From NCBI GenBank assembly GCA_027484915.1, contig JAIXSA010000054.1, forward strand, positions 1-64,000: 64,000 nucleotides of DNA, written 5' to 3'. This stretch comes from Paracoccaceae bacterium. Lineage in GTDB: Bacteria; Pseudomonadota; Alphaproteobacteria; Rhodobacterales; Rhodobacteraceae. Within the stretch, counting starts at the first letter, position 1; every line of letters starts with the position of its first letter. The position numbers and the translations under genes were made by a program. Positions 32,804 through 41,507 of this stretch are shown here, one piece after another. The notes under the pieces are model-generated. The model ran no database searches, was not told the DNA's origin, and saw nothing but the letters and a program-made list of their open reading frames with translations.

Positions 32804-32897
32804 TCGTGTCTCCTTTGCGCCCTACATAATTATCTTGCGTGGAAATGGCCAGAGGCCGGGGCTATACCCAACCGATAGGTGCAAGACGGAGGCCCCG

Positions 32898-33617
32898 ATG
32901 ACCAACCCGACAGCCGCAATCCTGGTGATCGGCGACGAAATCCTTTCGGGCCGCACGCGCGATTCGAACATGCATTTCCTCGCGGGTGAGCTGACCCGCA
33001 TCGGCATCACCCTGCGTGAGGCCCGGGTTGTGGCAGACATCCATCCCGAGATCGTCGCGGCAGTCCGCGCCCTGTCGGCGAAATACACCCATGTCTTCAC
33101 CAGCGGGGGCATCGGTCCTACCCATGACGACATCACCGCCGACGCCGTGGCCGAGGCGATGGGTGCAAAGATCGGCCACCGTGCCGACGCGATGGCGCTG
33201 CTTCAGGCGCATTACGACCGGTCGGGCCTGCCCTTCAACGAGGCCCGGCAGCGCATGGCCCGCATCCCGGAGGGGGCTGCGCTGATCGACAACCCGGTGT
33301 CCACCGCGCCGGGGTTCACCATCGGCAATGTCCACGTGATGGCGGGGGTGCCGAAGATTTTTGAGGCAATGGTCGCGTCGGTCCTGCCGAAGCTTACCGG
33401 CGGCCCGCCGCTGCTGTCCCAGAGCCTGCGCGTCGAGCGCGGCGAGGGCGAGATCGCCGCAGACTTCGGCGCGCTGGCGGCCGAGTTCCCCGAGCTGTCG
33501 ATGGGGTCTTATCCCTTCATCCAGAACGGCGCGCATGGCACCAACCTTGTGGTCCGCGGCACTGATCCCGTCCGGCTGGATCATGCGATGGTCAAGCTGA
33601 CCCGGCTGTTCGGATGA
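32898..33617 (+). CDS. CinA N-terminal / MoaB-like molybdopterin-binding protein
   Basis: The 239-aa protein holds the MoaB/MogA fold: ILVIGDEILSGRTRDSN, THVFTSGGIGPTHDDITADAVAEAMG and the PVSTAPGFTIGNVHVMAGVP segment shared with the N-terminal half of CinA. No amidohydrolase (PncC) domain follows, so it is the stand-alone form seen in many alphaproteobacteria. A COG1058-type role, such as ADP-ribose pyrophosphatase-like activity, is possible but not shown. It starts at ATG 32898 behind GGAGG. The GNAT gene overlaps its end by four bases. Confidence 0.88.
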   Translation: MTNPTAAILVIGDEILSGRTRDSNMHFLAGELTRIGITLREARVVADIHPEIVAAVRALSAKYTHVFTSGGIGPTHDDITADAVAEAMGAKIGHRADAMALLQAHYDRSGLPFNEARQRMARIPEGAALIDNPVSTAPGFTIGNVHVMAGVPKIFEAMVASVLPKLTGGPPLLSQSLRVERGEGEIAADFGALAAEFPELSMGSYPFIQNGAHGTNLVVRGTDPVRLDHAMVKLTRLFG

Positions 33618-34309
33618 CACCCGACACCCTGGCCGAGGTGATGGAGGCGACCTGGCCACCGGCCAGCCGCCGAAAGCTTGGCCCGTTCACCCTGCGCGAT
33701 GGCGCGGGTGGTGGAAAGCGCGTGTCGGCGGCCAGCCTGGACGGACCTTTCACGGAAGGCGACCTCGACGCCATCGAGGCCGCGATGACCGAGCCGCTTG
33801 TCCTGGTCCGCGCCGGGGAGGCCACGCTCGACGCGGCGCTGGAGGCCCGTGGCTGGCGCATTGTCGATCCGGTCGTGGCCTATGCCGCGCCCGTAGACCG
33901 GCTGACGGCCGAACTTCCGCGCCTTACCGACTTTCCGCACTGGCCGCCGCTGGAGATCGCACGTTCGATCTGGGCCGAAGGCGGCATCGGTCCTGCCCGT
34001 ATCGCCGTGATGGACCGCGTGAGCGGCGCAAAGGCTGCACTTCTGGGGCGGATTGACGACCGTTCCGCTGGGGTGGCCTTCGTCGCCTACCACGGGAGCG
34101 AAGCGATGGTCCACGCGCTGGAGGTCAGGGCCAGTCACCGTCGCCAGGGTCTGGGCCAGAAGTTGCTGCAGGCCAGTGCGAACTGGGCGGCAGGGCAGGG
34201 AGCGACGCGGCTGTCGCTGGTGGTCACCCGGCAGAACGCCGCCGCACGCGCGCTCTACGCTCGCCTTGGCATGGAAGTTGTGGGAGAGTACCACTACAGA
34301 ATGAAGTGA
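33614..34309 (+). CDS. GNAT-family N-acetyltransferase
   Basis: The 231-aa protein has a C-terminal GNAT domain. The acetyl-CoA loop is in VRASHRRQGLGQKLLQAS, and the closing strand and helix are LSLVVTRQNAAARALYARLGMEVVGEYHYR. The first 100 residues resemble a second, degenerate GNAT half. The acceptor is unknown. It is translationally coupled to the CinA-like gene (ATGA), an association that may be positional only. Confidence 0.83.
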   Translation: MTPDTLAEVMEATWPPASRRKLGPFTLRDGAGGGKRVSAASLDGPFTEGDLDAIEAAMTEPLVLVRAGEATLDAALEARGWRIVDPVVAYAAPVDRLTAELPRLTDFPHWPPLEIARSIWAEGGIGPARIAVMDRVSGAKAALLGRIDDRSAGVAFVAYHGSEAMVHALEVRASHRRQGLGQKLLQASANWAAGQGATRLSLVVTRQNAAARALYARLGMEVVGEYHYRMK

Positions 34310-34331
34310 TCGCGGAAAGCGACCCCCGGCA

Positions 34332-35276
34332 GTGCCACAGGCTTACCTTCCCCTCATCCTTGCGATCACCCTGGTTGATCCCGCTTCCGCCCTTACACTG
34401 GACCTGCCGGCCAAAGTGCTGGGGCAAGAGACGCGCAGCGAAATCCCGGGCAGCTATGCCCTGCCGATCGGCCCCTTCGACGGCAGTACGGTCCCTGCAC
34501 GGCAGGTGGAAGGCGCACTTGATCAGCGTGCCTATCGGCTGGAGGCGGCCGGGATGACAACGCTCGCTCTCCTTGAACCACTGCGCAGTCAGGTACAGGC
34601 CGCGGGCTACGAGATAACCTTCGAATGCGTGGCGCGAAGCTGCGGCGGCTTCGATTTCCGGTTCAACACCGACGTGATGCCCGAGCCCGACATGCATGTC
34701 GACCTTGGCGACTTCCGCTTCCTTTCGGCCCAGAAAGGGGAAGAGGCAGTGTCGATCCTGGTCAGCCGCAGCTCGGGCGCGGGATATGTCCAGATCACCC
34801 GGGTTACAGCGGCCCCTGTCGTCCAAGCACCCGTCGAGACCGCCGTCGACCTGGACGAACCCGAGGTCCCACGCGCGGTCGAAGAACCGACGCAGGCCTC
34901 CGACATTGCCGCGTCCCTGGACGAAAAGGGCGCGGCGGTGCTCGAAGACCTGGTCTTTGGCAGCGGTGCCGCGGCATTGACCGAAGGCGAGTATCCGTCA
35001 CTCGCCGCGGTGGCGGCCTGGCTCGAGGCCAATCCCGACGGCACCGTCGCGCTGGTCGGCCACACCGATGCCTCGGGAAGTCTTGCGGCCAACCTCGCCC
35101 TGTCCGAACGCCGCGCCGAGGCGGTGGCCGAGGTGCTGATCAGCACCTTCTCAATCGATCCGGCACGCGTGACCGCCGAGGGCGTGGGCTTCCTTGCGCC
35201 CCGGGCCAGCAACCAGACCGAGGAAGGTCGGCAGAAAAATAGACGGGTCGAAGTGATCGTCACTTCGACCCACTAA
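34332..35276 (+). CDS. OmpA-family exported protein, 314 aa
   Basis: GTG 34332 starts a short signal peptide (AYLPLILAITLVDPASA). Residues about 20-160 are an unfamiliar domain with two Cys (FECVARSCGG), perhaps a disulfide loop. A Pro/Glu-rich linker follows. The last 110 residues form an OmpA C-terminal peptidoglycan-binding domain (LEANPDGTVALVGHTDASGS, NLALSERRAEAVAEVLI, GRQKNRRVEVIV). It has no lipobox, so it is probably periplasmic or outer-membrane associated. It lies 22 bases after the GNAT gene. Confidence 0.85.
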   Translation: MPQAYLPLILAITLVDPASALTLDLPAKVLGQETRSEIPGSYALPIGPFDGSTVPARQVEGALDQRAYRLEAAGMTTLALLEPLRSQVQAAGYEITFECVARSCGGFDFRFNTDVMPEPDMHVDLGDFRFLSAQKGEEAVSILVSRSSGAGYVQITRVTAAPVVQAPVETAVDLDEPEVPRAVEEPTQASDIAASLDEKGAAVLEDLVFGSGAAALTEGEYPSLAAVAAWLEANPDGTVALVGHTDASGSLAANLALSERRAEAVAEVLISTFSIDPARVTAEGVGFLAPRASNQTEEGRQKNRRVEVIVTSTH

Positions 35277-35305
35277 GGGACGACCCGAGGGAAGGGGGAA
35301 GGCCG

Positions 35306-36211
35306 TCACCAGTTGTCAGGCCCCTTGTCGGCATAGCGCCGCGCCAGGAAATCGATGAAGGCCCGCACCTTGGGCTGGGTGAAGCGGCCCGGCGGGTAGA
35401 CGGCGTAGATACCCAGAACCTCGACCGGCAGGCCGGGGATCGCTTCTTCCACCTGACCCTGCCGCATCGCGTCGGCGTACAGGAACGACGGCAGGTAGGC
35501 GATGCCAAGGCCCGAAATCGCGGCGTTCAGAAGACTTTGCCCGTCGTTGACCGTCAGCCAGCCGACGGAACGGACCTGCCGCTTCTCTCCGCTCGGCGCG
35601 GTGATCTTCCAGACGTTGCCGTTGGCCTGGTTGGAATAGTGCAGAAGCTTGTGGTCGTTCAGGTCGTCGATCTTCTGCGGACGGCCGAACTTCTGGAAAT
35701 AGCTTGGCGCGCCGATCATCCGCTTCGTCGTTTCGGTCAGCTTGCGCGCGCGCAGCGTGCTGTCTTCCAGCTCGCCCACGCGGATCGCCATGTCGAAACC
35801 TTCGCTGATCAGTTCCACGTAGCGGTTGTTCAGCACCATGTTCACGGTGATGTCGGGGTATTCGAGCAGGAAGTCACCCAGGATCGGCGACAACAGGTTT
35901 ACCCCGAAGTCCGTCGCCACCGACACGCGCAGCAGACCCGAGGGCGCGGATTGCATCGAGGTCACCAGCGCGTCCGCCTCGCCCGCGTCATTCAGCACGC
36001 GGCGGGCCCGGTCATAGTAGGCAAGGCCGATCTCCGTCGGCGACACCCGCCGCGTCGTGCGGTTCAAGAGGCGCGCACCCAGCCGGGCTTCGAGAGCAGA
36101 CACATGTTTCGAGACGGCGGATTTGGAGATCCCCATCTTCTTTGCTGCATCGGTGAAGCCGCCCTGGTCCACTACCGTGGCAAAGGCCTCCATCTCTGTC
36201 AGTCGATCCAT
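35306..36211 (-). CDS. LysR-family transcription regulator
   Basis: The 301-aa protein has the LysR helix-turn-helix at the N-terminus (FATVVDQGGFTDAAKKMGISKSAVSKHVSALEARLG) followed by a periplasmic-binding-protein-like sensor domain. ATG 36211 with AGGA upstream gives the standard length. The sequence is of the large group that includes DsdC- and AaeR-like regulators. The divergent neighbour across 370 bases encodes a small EF-hand protein, which could be a target. A TTTCG-CTG-CGAAA inverted repeat lies at 36257-36269. Confidence 0.9.
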   Translation of the reverse strand: MDRLTEMEAFATVVDQGGFTDAAKKMGISKSAVSKHVSALEARLGARLLNRTTRRVSPTEIGLAYYDRARRVLNDAGEADALVTSMQSAPSGLLRVSVATDFGVNLLSPILGDFLLEYPDITVNMVLNNRYVELISEGFDMAIRVGELEDSTLRARKLTETTKRMIGAPSYFQKFGRPQKIDDLNDHKLLHYSNQANGNVWKITAPSGEKRQVRSVGWLTVNDGQSLLNAAISGLGIAYLPSFLYADAMRQGQVEEAIPGLPVEVLGIYAVYPPGRFTQPKVRAFIDFLARRYADKGPDNW

Positions 36212-36581
36212 ATTGTCCTCTTCGGGAGCAGACACGCCGTTTTCTTGCAAACACGTTTCGCTGCGAAATCGGGCAGGAAGGCGGCGATCAGGCGTCCGAT
36301 CCGGGGTATTGTGAGGGATCGTTGATGGCAGAGAAACTACGGCGCCCGACCGGGCGATCGGCAACGGACTGCCGTAATGCGTGGTGTACATGCGCAGGAA
36401 AAGGCGCGAAGGGCCGCTTGGGCGGGAAATCGTTCTGAAAATACGCCCATATCGGCAGAAAATTCACGCATAGCCCAACCATTTCCGCACATGTCTGGAA
36501 AGTCTTTCCACAAGCCTTTAGCTGACCCACGGGGCGGAGACACCGCTGCCCTGCAATCGTGGATAGAAAAAGGAGACTTCC
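36212..36581. other. 370-base divergent intergenic region
   Basis: No gene is seen between the leftward LysR gene and the rightward EF-hand gene. It contains a small inverted repeat (36257-36269) near the LysR start, an A/T-richer stretch at 36400-36520 that may hold the promoter of the EF-hand gene, and the AAGGAG site before ATG 36582. Confidence 0.5.
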
Positions 36582-36839
36582 ATGAAACGCTTTGCAATCG
36601 CCCTTGCACCGCTTGCCCTGGCCTCGGCCGCCTTCGCGCAGACATTGCCCGATGTGCCCGACACCGACTCCAGCGGCAGCTGGTCGCTGGTCGAGCTTCA
36701 GGCGGTCTGGACGGATCTGACCGAGGACACGTTCAAGGCCATCGACACCAGTGCCGACGGGGCGGTCGATGCGACCGAACTGCAGGCCGCCGTGGATGGC
36801 GGTGTCATCACGCTTCCGGACGCCGCGTCGGGCGGCTGA
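36582..36839 (+). CDS. Small exported EF-hand protein, 85 aa
   Basis: After a Sec signal (MKRFAIALAPLALASAAFAQ), the mature part is a helix-loop-helix with a near-canonical calcium loop, DTSADGAVDATEL, at about residue 55. Position 1 Asp, position 3 Ser, position 5 Asp, position 6 Gly and position 12 Glu are all suitable. A weaker partner hand may lie before it (DTDSSGSWSLVEL), making a possible pair. It should be periplasmic and bind calcium. No larger family is recognised, but such small EF-hand proteins are common in Rhodobacterales. A good AAGGAG precedes the start. Confidence 0.78.
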   Translation: MKRFAIALAPLALASAAFAQTLPDVPDTDSSGSWSLVELQAVWTDLTEDTFKAIDTSADGAVDATELQAAVDGGVITLPDAASGG

Positions 36840-36916
36840 CGCGGGGGCACCTCGGCGGCCTCGTTTCCGGGTCGTTGCCCTGCGATGAGGAGACGTTGCC
36901 GACCGAGACGCCCGCG

Positions 36917-38941
36917 CTAAAGCCGGGCCGCCAAGCGCGCCGCCTGATCGATGGCGCGCTTGGCATCCAGTTCGGCCGCCACATCCGCCCCACCGACCCG
37001 GTGGTGGCGGATGCCGCGCCGGTCCAGCTCTTCGCTCAGCATGCGGTCCGGTTCCTGCCCGGCGCAAAGCACCACGGCATCGACCGCCAGAAGCTCCGGC
37101 TGATCCCGGTTCGGCCCATGGCTGATCCACAGCCCCTCGGGCGCGATGCGTTCGTAATTGACCCCGCCCTGCATCTTCACCCGCTTCATTGCCAGGCTTG
37201 CCCGGTGGATCCAGCCCGTCGTCTTGCCAAGATGCCGTCCGGGCTTTTCCGCCTTCCGCTGAAGTATATACACCTCGCGGGCCGGCGGATGTGGCATCGG
37301 TCCCTTGGGGTTCAGTCCGCCCCGATCCTCCCAAGGCGCTGAAACCCCCCATTCCTCACGCCAAAGACCCGCATCCAGCGTTGGTGAAACCCCCTCATGA
37401 ACCAGCGTCTCGGCCACGTCGAAGCCGATCCCGCCCGCACCCACGACTGCGACCCGGCGCCCGACCGGCGCACCCTTCAACACGTCGATGTAGGACAGCA
37501 CCTGCGATCCCGGCTCGACCGGGATTTGCGGATCGCGTGGACTGACACCGGTGGCGATCACCACCTCGTCGAAGCCCGCCAGGTCTTCCACCCCGGCTTC
37601 GGTGCCAAGCCGGAGGTCGATCCCCGGCGCGTTGAGCATCGCCTCGAACCAGCCCACCAGCCCGTGGAATTCTTCCTTCCCCGGCACCTGCTTTGCCAGG
37701 TTCAGCTGCCCGCCAACCCGGTCGGCCCGGTCGAACAGGGTCACCTTGTGGCCCCGTTGGCGGGCGACGATGGCCATCATCATCCCGGCCGGTCCGGCCC
37801 CGACTACGGCCACCCGTTTGGGCGTCTCGGCGAGTGTATATACAAGCTCCGTCTCATGGCAGGCGCGCGGGTTCACCAGGCAGGATGTCAGCTTGCCGCT
37901 GAAGGTATGATCGAGGCAGGCCTGGTTGCAGGCGATGCAGGGCGCGATTTCCTTCGCGCGTCCCGATGCCGCCTTTGCAATGAAGTCCTGGTCCGCCAGC
38001 CAGGGCCGCGCCATGGACACCATGTCCGCCGCCCCGTCTGCCAGCAGGCGCTCGGCCACATCGGGCGTATTGATGCGGTTCGAGGTGATCACTGGTATAG
38101 GCACCTCGGGCCGCAGCCGTGCTGTCAGGTGGGCAAACCCCGCCCGCGGGACCGAGGTCGCAATCGTCGGCACCCGCGCCTCGTGCCAGCCGATCCCGGT
38201 GTTCAGGACCGACGCGCCCGCCGCCTGAATCGCCTTGGCCAGTTGCACGACCTCCTCCCAGGTCGAGCCGTCCGGCACCAGGTCGATCAGCGAGATCCGG
38301 TAGATCAACACCGCCCCCGGCCCCATCGCCGCACGCACCCGCCGCACCACCTCGACCGGCAGGCGCATCCGGTTGGCGTAGTCGCCGCCCCAGCGGTCGG
38401 TCCGGCGGTTGGTGTGGGTCACGAGGAACTGGTTCAGGAAATAGCCTTCCGACCCCATCACCTCGACACCGTCGTACCCGGCATCCATGGCCCGTGCCGC
38501 TGCGGTGGCGATGTCGGCGATCTGCTTTTCGATCCCCTCCTCGTCCAGCTCGCGCGGGGGAAAGGGCGAGATCGGCGACTTCACCGCCGATGGTGCGACG
38601 CAATCCTTGGAATAGGCATAGCGCCCCGCGTGCAGGATCTGCATTGCGATATGGCCGCCCTCGGCATGGACGGCATCCGTCACCCGCAGGTGGTTGGCGA
38701 TATCCTGGTCTGAGAACAGCCCCGCCGCGCCCGGAAAGACCCCGCCTTCGCGGTTCGGGGCCATCCCTCCGGTCACGATCAGCCCCGCCCCCCCACGCGC
38801 CCGCGCCGCGTAGAAGGCCGCGACCCGACCCCAGTCGCCCGTCTCCTCCAGGCCCGTGTGCATCGAGCCCATCAGGCTGCGGTTGCGCAGGGTCACCCCG
38901 GCCAGGGTGATCGGGGACAGAAGATGCGGATAGTCGGTCAT
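36917..38941 (-). CDS. fadH: NADPH-dependent 2,4-dienoyl-CoA reductase / old yellow enzyme
   Basis: The 674-aa flavoenzyme has an N-terminal FMN TIM barrel (residues about 1-340: MGSMHTGLEE, NQFLVTHTNRRTDRWGGDYANR). A 4Fe-4S cysteine cluster (CIACNQACLDH, then SCLVNPRAC) follows, then FAD/NADPH domains (VAVVGAGPAGMM, VAVVGAGGIGFDVAE). This is the DCR layout that reduces 2,4-dienoyl-CoA in unsaturated fatty-acid oxidation. Related trimethylamine dehydrogenase-like enzymes share the fold. It appears to be a single-gene unit. Confidence 0.9.
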   Translation of the reverse strand: MTDYPHLLSPITLAGVTLRNRSLMGSMHTGLEETGDWGRVAAFYAARARGGAGLIVTGGMAPNREGGVFPGAAGLFSDQDIANHLRVTDAVHAEGGHIAMQILHAGRYAYSKDCVAPSAVKSPISPFPPRELDEEGIEKQIADIATAAARAMDAGYDGVEVMGSEGYFLNQFLVTHTNRRTDRWGGDYANRMRLPVEVVRRVRAAMGPGAVLIYRISLIDLVPDGSTWEEVVQLAKAIQAAGASVLNTGIGWHEARVPTIATSVPRAGFAHLTARLRPEVPIPVITSNRINTPDVAERLLADGAADMVSMARPWLADQDFIAKAASGRAKEIAPCIACNQACLDHTFSGKLTSCLVNPRACHETELVYTLAETPKRVAVVGAGPAGMMMAIVARQRGHKVTLFDRADRVGGQLNLAKQVPGKEEFHGLVGWFEAMLNAPGIDLRLGTEAGVEDLAGFDEVVIATGVSPRDPQIPVEPGSQVLSYIDVLKGAPVGRRVAVVGAGGIGFDVAETLVHEGVSPTLDAGLWREEWGVSAPWEDRGGLNPKGPMPHPPAREVYILQRKAEKPGRHLGKTTGWIHRASLAMKRVKMQGGVNYERIAPEGLWISHGPNRDQPELLAVDAVVLCAGQEPDRMLSEELDRRGIRHHRVGGADVAAELDAKRAIDQAARLAARL

Positions 38942-39012
38942 GCGGGCCTCCGTTGCGGGGCGACAATGGCGAAGCTTGCCTCTCGCGTCACCCGGAACGC
39001 CGCGTCACGCCC

Positions 39013-39046
39013 GGTGCCCCCGAAGTGAGTTGGGGGTGGAGGCACC
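39013..39046 (-). terminator. Hairpin after the M24-like gene
   Basis: GGTGC/GCACC form the outer and CCCC/GGGG the inner part of a bulged stem located directly after the stop codon at 39048. No U-run follows. It is a plausible terminator or 3' protector. Confidence 0.4.
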
Positions 39047-39047
39047 C

Positions 39048-40421
39048 CTAAAGAACGACGACCTGGGCGGGGTCCAGCAGCCACGGGGCAATGATCCCGC
39101 AGGTATCGGCCAGCGGCAAAAGCGTGTCGGGCACGTCCATCCCGATAACGGACCGCATGAAGCCCGACCGTGCCGCACACCGCCGGGCAGCGTTTGGGTG
39201 CTTCCGCGCCAGTTCTTCCCGCAGCGCCGCGTCGGCGATGACATAGCCGTCCTCCATCCGGGTGGACCCCCAGTGGGGATGCGCCGGGATCACGTCCATC
39301 TGCATGGCCATTCCAGAGGCAAGCGGAATCCCCGACTCTGGCATGATGGGTGAGGACATCCATTCGTCGAGCCCGATCAGGTGACCGGGGTTCAGCGTGA
39401 TTCCGAACTCTGGCGGCAGTCTGTCGTGAATCATCGCCCAGACCGCGCCCCCGGCGATCCCCGGCCGCATCAATGCGCACCAGTGGGACATGGCTTCCAT
39501 GTACGGAAAGACGAAGTCTTCCAGATATCCCGCGGCGCTGGCTGGCAGGTCCTCCGGCCCCCCTGCCATCCACCCGGACCGGCAGATGTTCGACCCCCAG
39601 TGCGCGACGTTGAAACTGGCCGGTACCCCGCGCCGGATGCGGTCGCCTATGGGGCCGGACAGGCCCGGCGTCTCTCCCATCGCGAATGTCGGGTGGCAGC
39701 CAAGGGGAAGCCCGCCGATGCGCCCCGCCTCGACCGCGGCGAAATCGGTCATCCCTTCGCGGAAGCCGAACACCATCCGCTTGAGCGCCGTCGCGGCCAT
39801 GTGGTTGGAAAACTCCAGCCGGGCGATCTCGTCTGCGGTCACGCGCGCCCGCAACCCGTGGGCCGGATGCATGAACAGGGCTGTCGCATTCTCGACCCGC
39901 CCCGCCCGATGGCGCAGCGGGTCGGCAAGGAAGGCCGGGATGTCCAGGGCCAGCGCCGGGTCGGATCCCGGCGGCAGTTCGTCCGAGCCATACCACTTCC
40001 ACCCCACGGCCCCAACCTTCGCACCCGCCGGGATCATGTCGTCCAGCCACTCCCAAAGCCGCCGCGTCCCCCTGGGCTGGCTCGGCAGCGAGAGCGAGGC
40101 ACATAGGCCCGTCCGGACCCGGCCCGCAGCGACCAAAGGAGAGATGACCGTATAGGCCAGACACTCGTTCCCGGCGATCAGGAGGGCGTCGCCTTCCGTG
40201 ATCACCAGAACCGCCTCCTCGAAGCGCGGATCGAACCCCGTCACCCAGTGCAGGTTCGCCGCATGTTCGCGGTCGCCGTAGATCACCAGCGCAGTATGAC
40301 CGGCCCCCACCATCGCGGCCCGCACAGCCTGAAGCCGCTCCTCCGCCTCGGCAAGCGAGAAGGAGGGCGGCAGGTCCGGCGTCCCGTGGTCCGGCCAATC
40401 CATGCGCTGCAGTCTGGTCAT
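39048..40421 (-). CDS. M24 (creatinase/aminopeptidase P-like) protein with altered metal site
   Basis: The 457-aa protein begins at ATG 40421 behind GGAGG. The first half resembles the creatinase N-domain (AEERLQAVRAAMVGAG, NLHWVTGFDPRFEEAVLVI). The second half has the pita-bread pattern. In place of the usual two Asp ligands it has SFNVAHWGSNICRSG. His is kept in PGHLIGLDEW, the first Glu appears as Asp (MQMDVIPAH), and the last Glu is kept (RMEDGYVI). The normal dinuclear metal centre therefore seems incomplete, and the protein may be non-peptidase or use a different metal geometry. It could act on creatine-like or dipeptide-like compounds, or not be an enzyme. Confidence 0.75.
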   Translation of the reverse strand: MTRLQRMDWPDHGTPDLPPSFSLAEAEERLQAVRAAMVGAGHTALVIYGDREHAANLHWVTGFDPRFEEAVLVITEGDALLIAGNECLAYTVISPLVAAGRVRTGLCASLSLPSQPRGTRRLWEWLDDMIPAGAKVGAVGWKWYGSDELPPGSDPALALDIPAFLADPLRHRAGRVENATALFMHPAHGLRARVTADEIARLEFSNHMAATALKRMVFGFREGMTDFAAVEAGRIGGLPLGCHPTFAMGETPGLSGPIGDRIRRGVPASFNVAHWGSNICRSGWMAGGPEDLPASAAGYLEDFVFPYMEAMSHWCALMRPGIAGGAVWAMIHDRLPPEFGITLNPGHLIGLDEWMSSPIMPESGIPLASGMAMQMDVIPAHPHWGSTRMEDGYVIADAALREELARKHPNAARRCAARSGFMRSVIGMDVPDTLLPLADTCGIIAPWLLDPAQVVVL

Positions 40422-40548
40422 GCGGTCCTCCCCCGTTCGGTCCATTGACAATTGCATTGCGCGGCGCGGTTCGTCGAGCGTTGCTTGCATGCCCGGCGGA
40501 CCTTCCCGGCTGGTCACAAGGCGTTTCACCGGGCACCGGAGAGCTTCC

Positions 40549-40577
40549 TTGCGAATCCCGCCGCCCGCGCCTATATG
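40549..40577 (+). promoter_or_regulatory. Promoter of the SRP RNA gene
   Basis: TTGCGA (40549-40554) and TATATG (40572-40577) are separated by 17 bases. Transcription would begin about 8 bases later, matching the first base of the SRP RNA terminal stem at 40585. Confidence 0.7.
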
Positions 40578-40584
40578 ACGCCTC

Positions 40585-40685
40585 GAGAGGTTGGCGCGGG
40601 CAGGCGCCTCGCCAACCCGGTCAGGTCCGGAAGGAAGCAGCCGTAACGAGCCCCGCTTGGGTCGTTGTCCAGCCTCTCACCTTTT
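40585..40685 (+). ncRNA. ffs: 4.5S / small SRP RNA
   Basis: The signature GTCAGGTCCGGAAGGAAGC at 40620 onward is the conserved domain IV apex that binds Ffh. The 5' stretch GAGAGGTTGG (40585-40594) pairs with CCAGCCTCTC (40669-40678), closing a hairpin of about 95 bases as in the small bacterial SRP RNA. A CTTTT run ends the transcript. The RNA with Ffh targets membrane proteins to the translocon. Confidence 0.93.
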
Positions 40686-40876
40686 CCCCCTTTGCGAACC
40701 TTATCGCGATCGGCGCCCCTGCGCTTGACGGTTTCCGCTTCACAGATCCGCGCTGGGCTGCATTTACGCGCAATCGGTGCGACAATCCTCTCCATCGGAC
40801 ACCGGCTCCGGCTTAGGGTGCTTGCACACCGGGCAGGCTGCCCGTCCCCAACGCTGACCCATCGGCGAGGCTGCAC

Positions 40877-41434
40877 ATGACCGAGTCCCTTCGCATCTTC
40901 CGCAAGCTGGCCCTAGCCAACCGCCTGGCCAACGCCCGCTTGCACCGCGCCTGTTCCCTGCTGGATCAATCCGATCTCGACGCCCCGCGCCCTGCCTTCT
41001 TCGGGACCATCCAGAAGACGCTGAACCACATCCTGATGGTCGACCGCTTCTACCTGGACGCGCTTCTTGGTCGGCCCCTTGACCGCACCCGACTGGACGA
41101 GGCCACCTTCTGCCTCGACCTTGCCACCCTTGCCACATGGCAGGCCGCGAACGACATGACCCTGCTTGCCCATGTCGAAAGCCTGTCACCCGAGGCGTTG
41201 GTCCAGATCGTCTCCATCGACCGCGGTGCCAGGGTCCAGCACGACCGCCGCGACGACATCCTGTCCCACGTCTTCCTGCACCAGACCCACCACCGGGGGC
41301 AGGTTCACGGCATGCTCTCGGCCACCGCGCTGAAGCCCCCGCAACTCGACGAGTTCATCGTCGGCGACGATGCCGCGGCGCGAGCCGATGATATGGGGCA
41401 CCTCGGCTGGTCGGAAACCGAACTGATGCGCTAG
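40877..41434 (+). CDS. DinB-family four-helix protein
   Basis: The 185-aa protein has the DinB/YfiT layout: helix one with LANRLANARLHRAC, the first metal His in TLNHILMVDRFYLDALLG, and the later pair in HVFLHQTHHRGQVHGML. These three His usually bind Ni or Zn. Many family members act as thiol-dependent transferases, but most have no known substrate. The end of the gene is followed 5 bases later by a palindromic intergenic repeat. Confidence 0.87.
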   Translation: MTESLRIFRKLALANRLANARLHRACSLLDQSDLDAPRPAFFGTIQKTLNHILMVDRFYLDALLGRPLDRTRLDEATFCLDLATLATWQAANDMTLLAHVESLSPEALVQIVSIDRGARVQHDRRDDILSHVFLHQTHHRGQVHGMLSATALKPPQLDEFIVGDDAAARADDMGHLGWSETELMR

Positions 41435-41438
41435 GCCC

Positions 41439-41501
41439 CTCGTCGTTCGACTGCGTCTCCTCGTCGGAACCTGCGCGTGGAGGGACGAAGTCCCCAACGA
41501 G
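41439..41501. repeat. Palindromic intergenic repeat, copy 1
   Basis: The element begins CTCGTCGTTCGACTGCGTC and ends GGACGAAGTCCCCAACGAG, and the two ends are imperfect inverted copies. It resembles the elements at 49920, 57318 and 61856 (shared blocks CTCGTCGT, GACTTCGTC and CTCCTCG). It lies between convergent genes. Confidence 0.65.
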
Positions 41502-41507
41502 CCGCCC

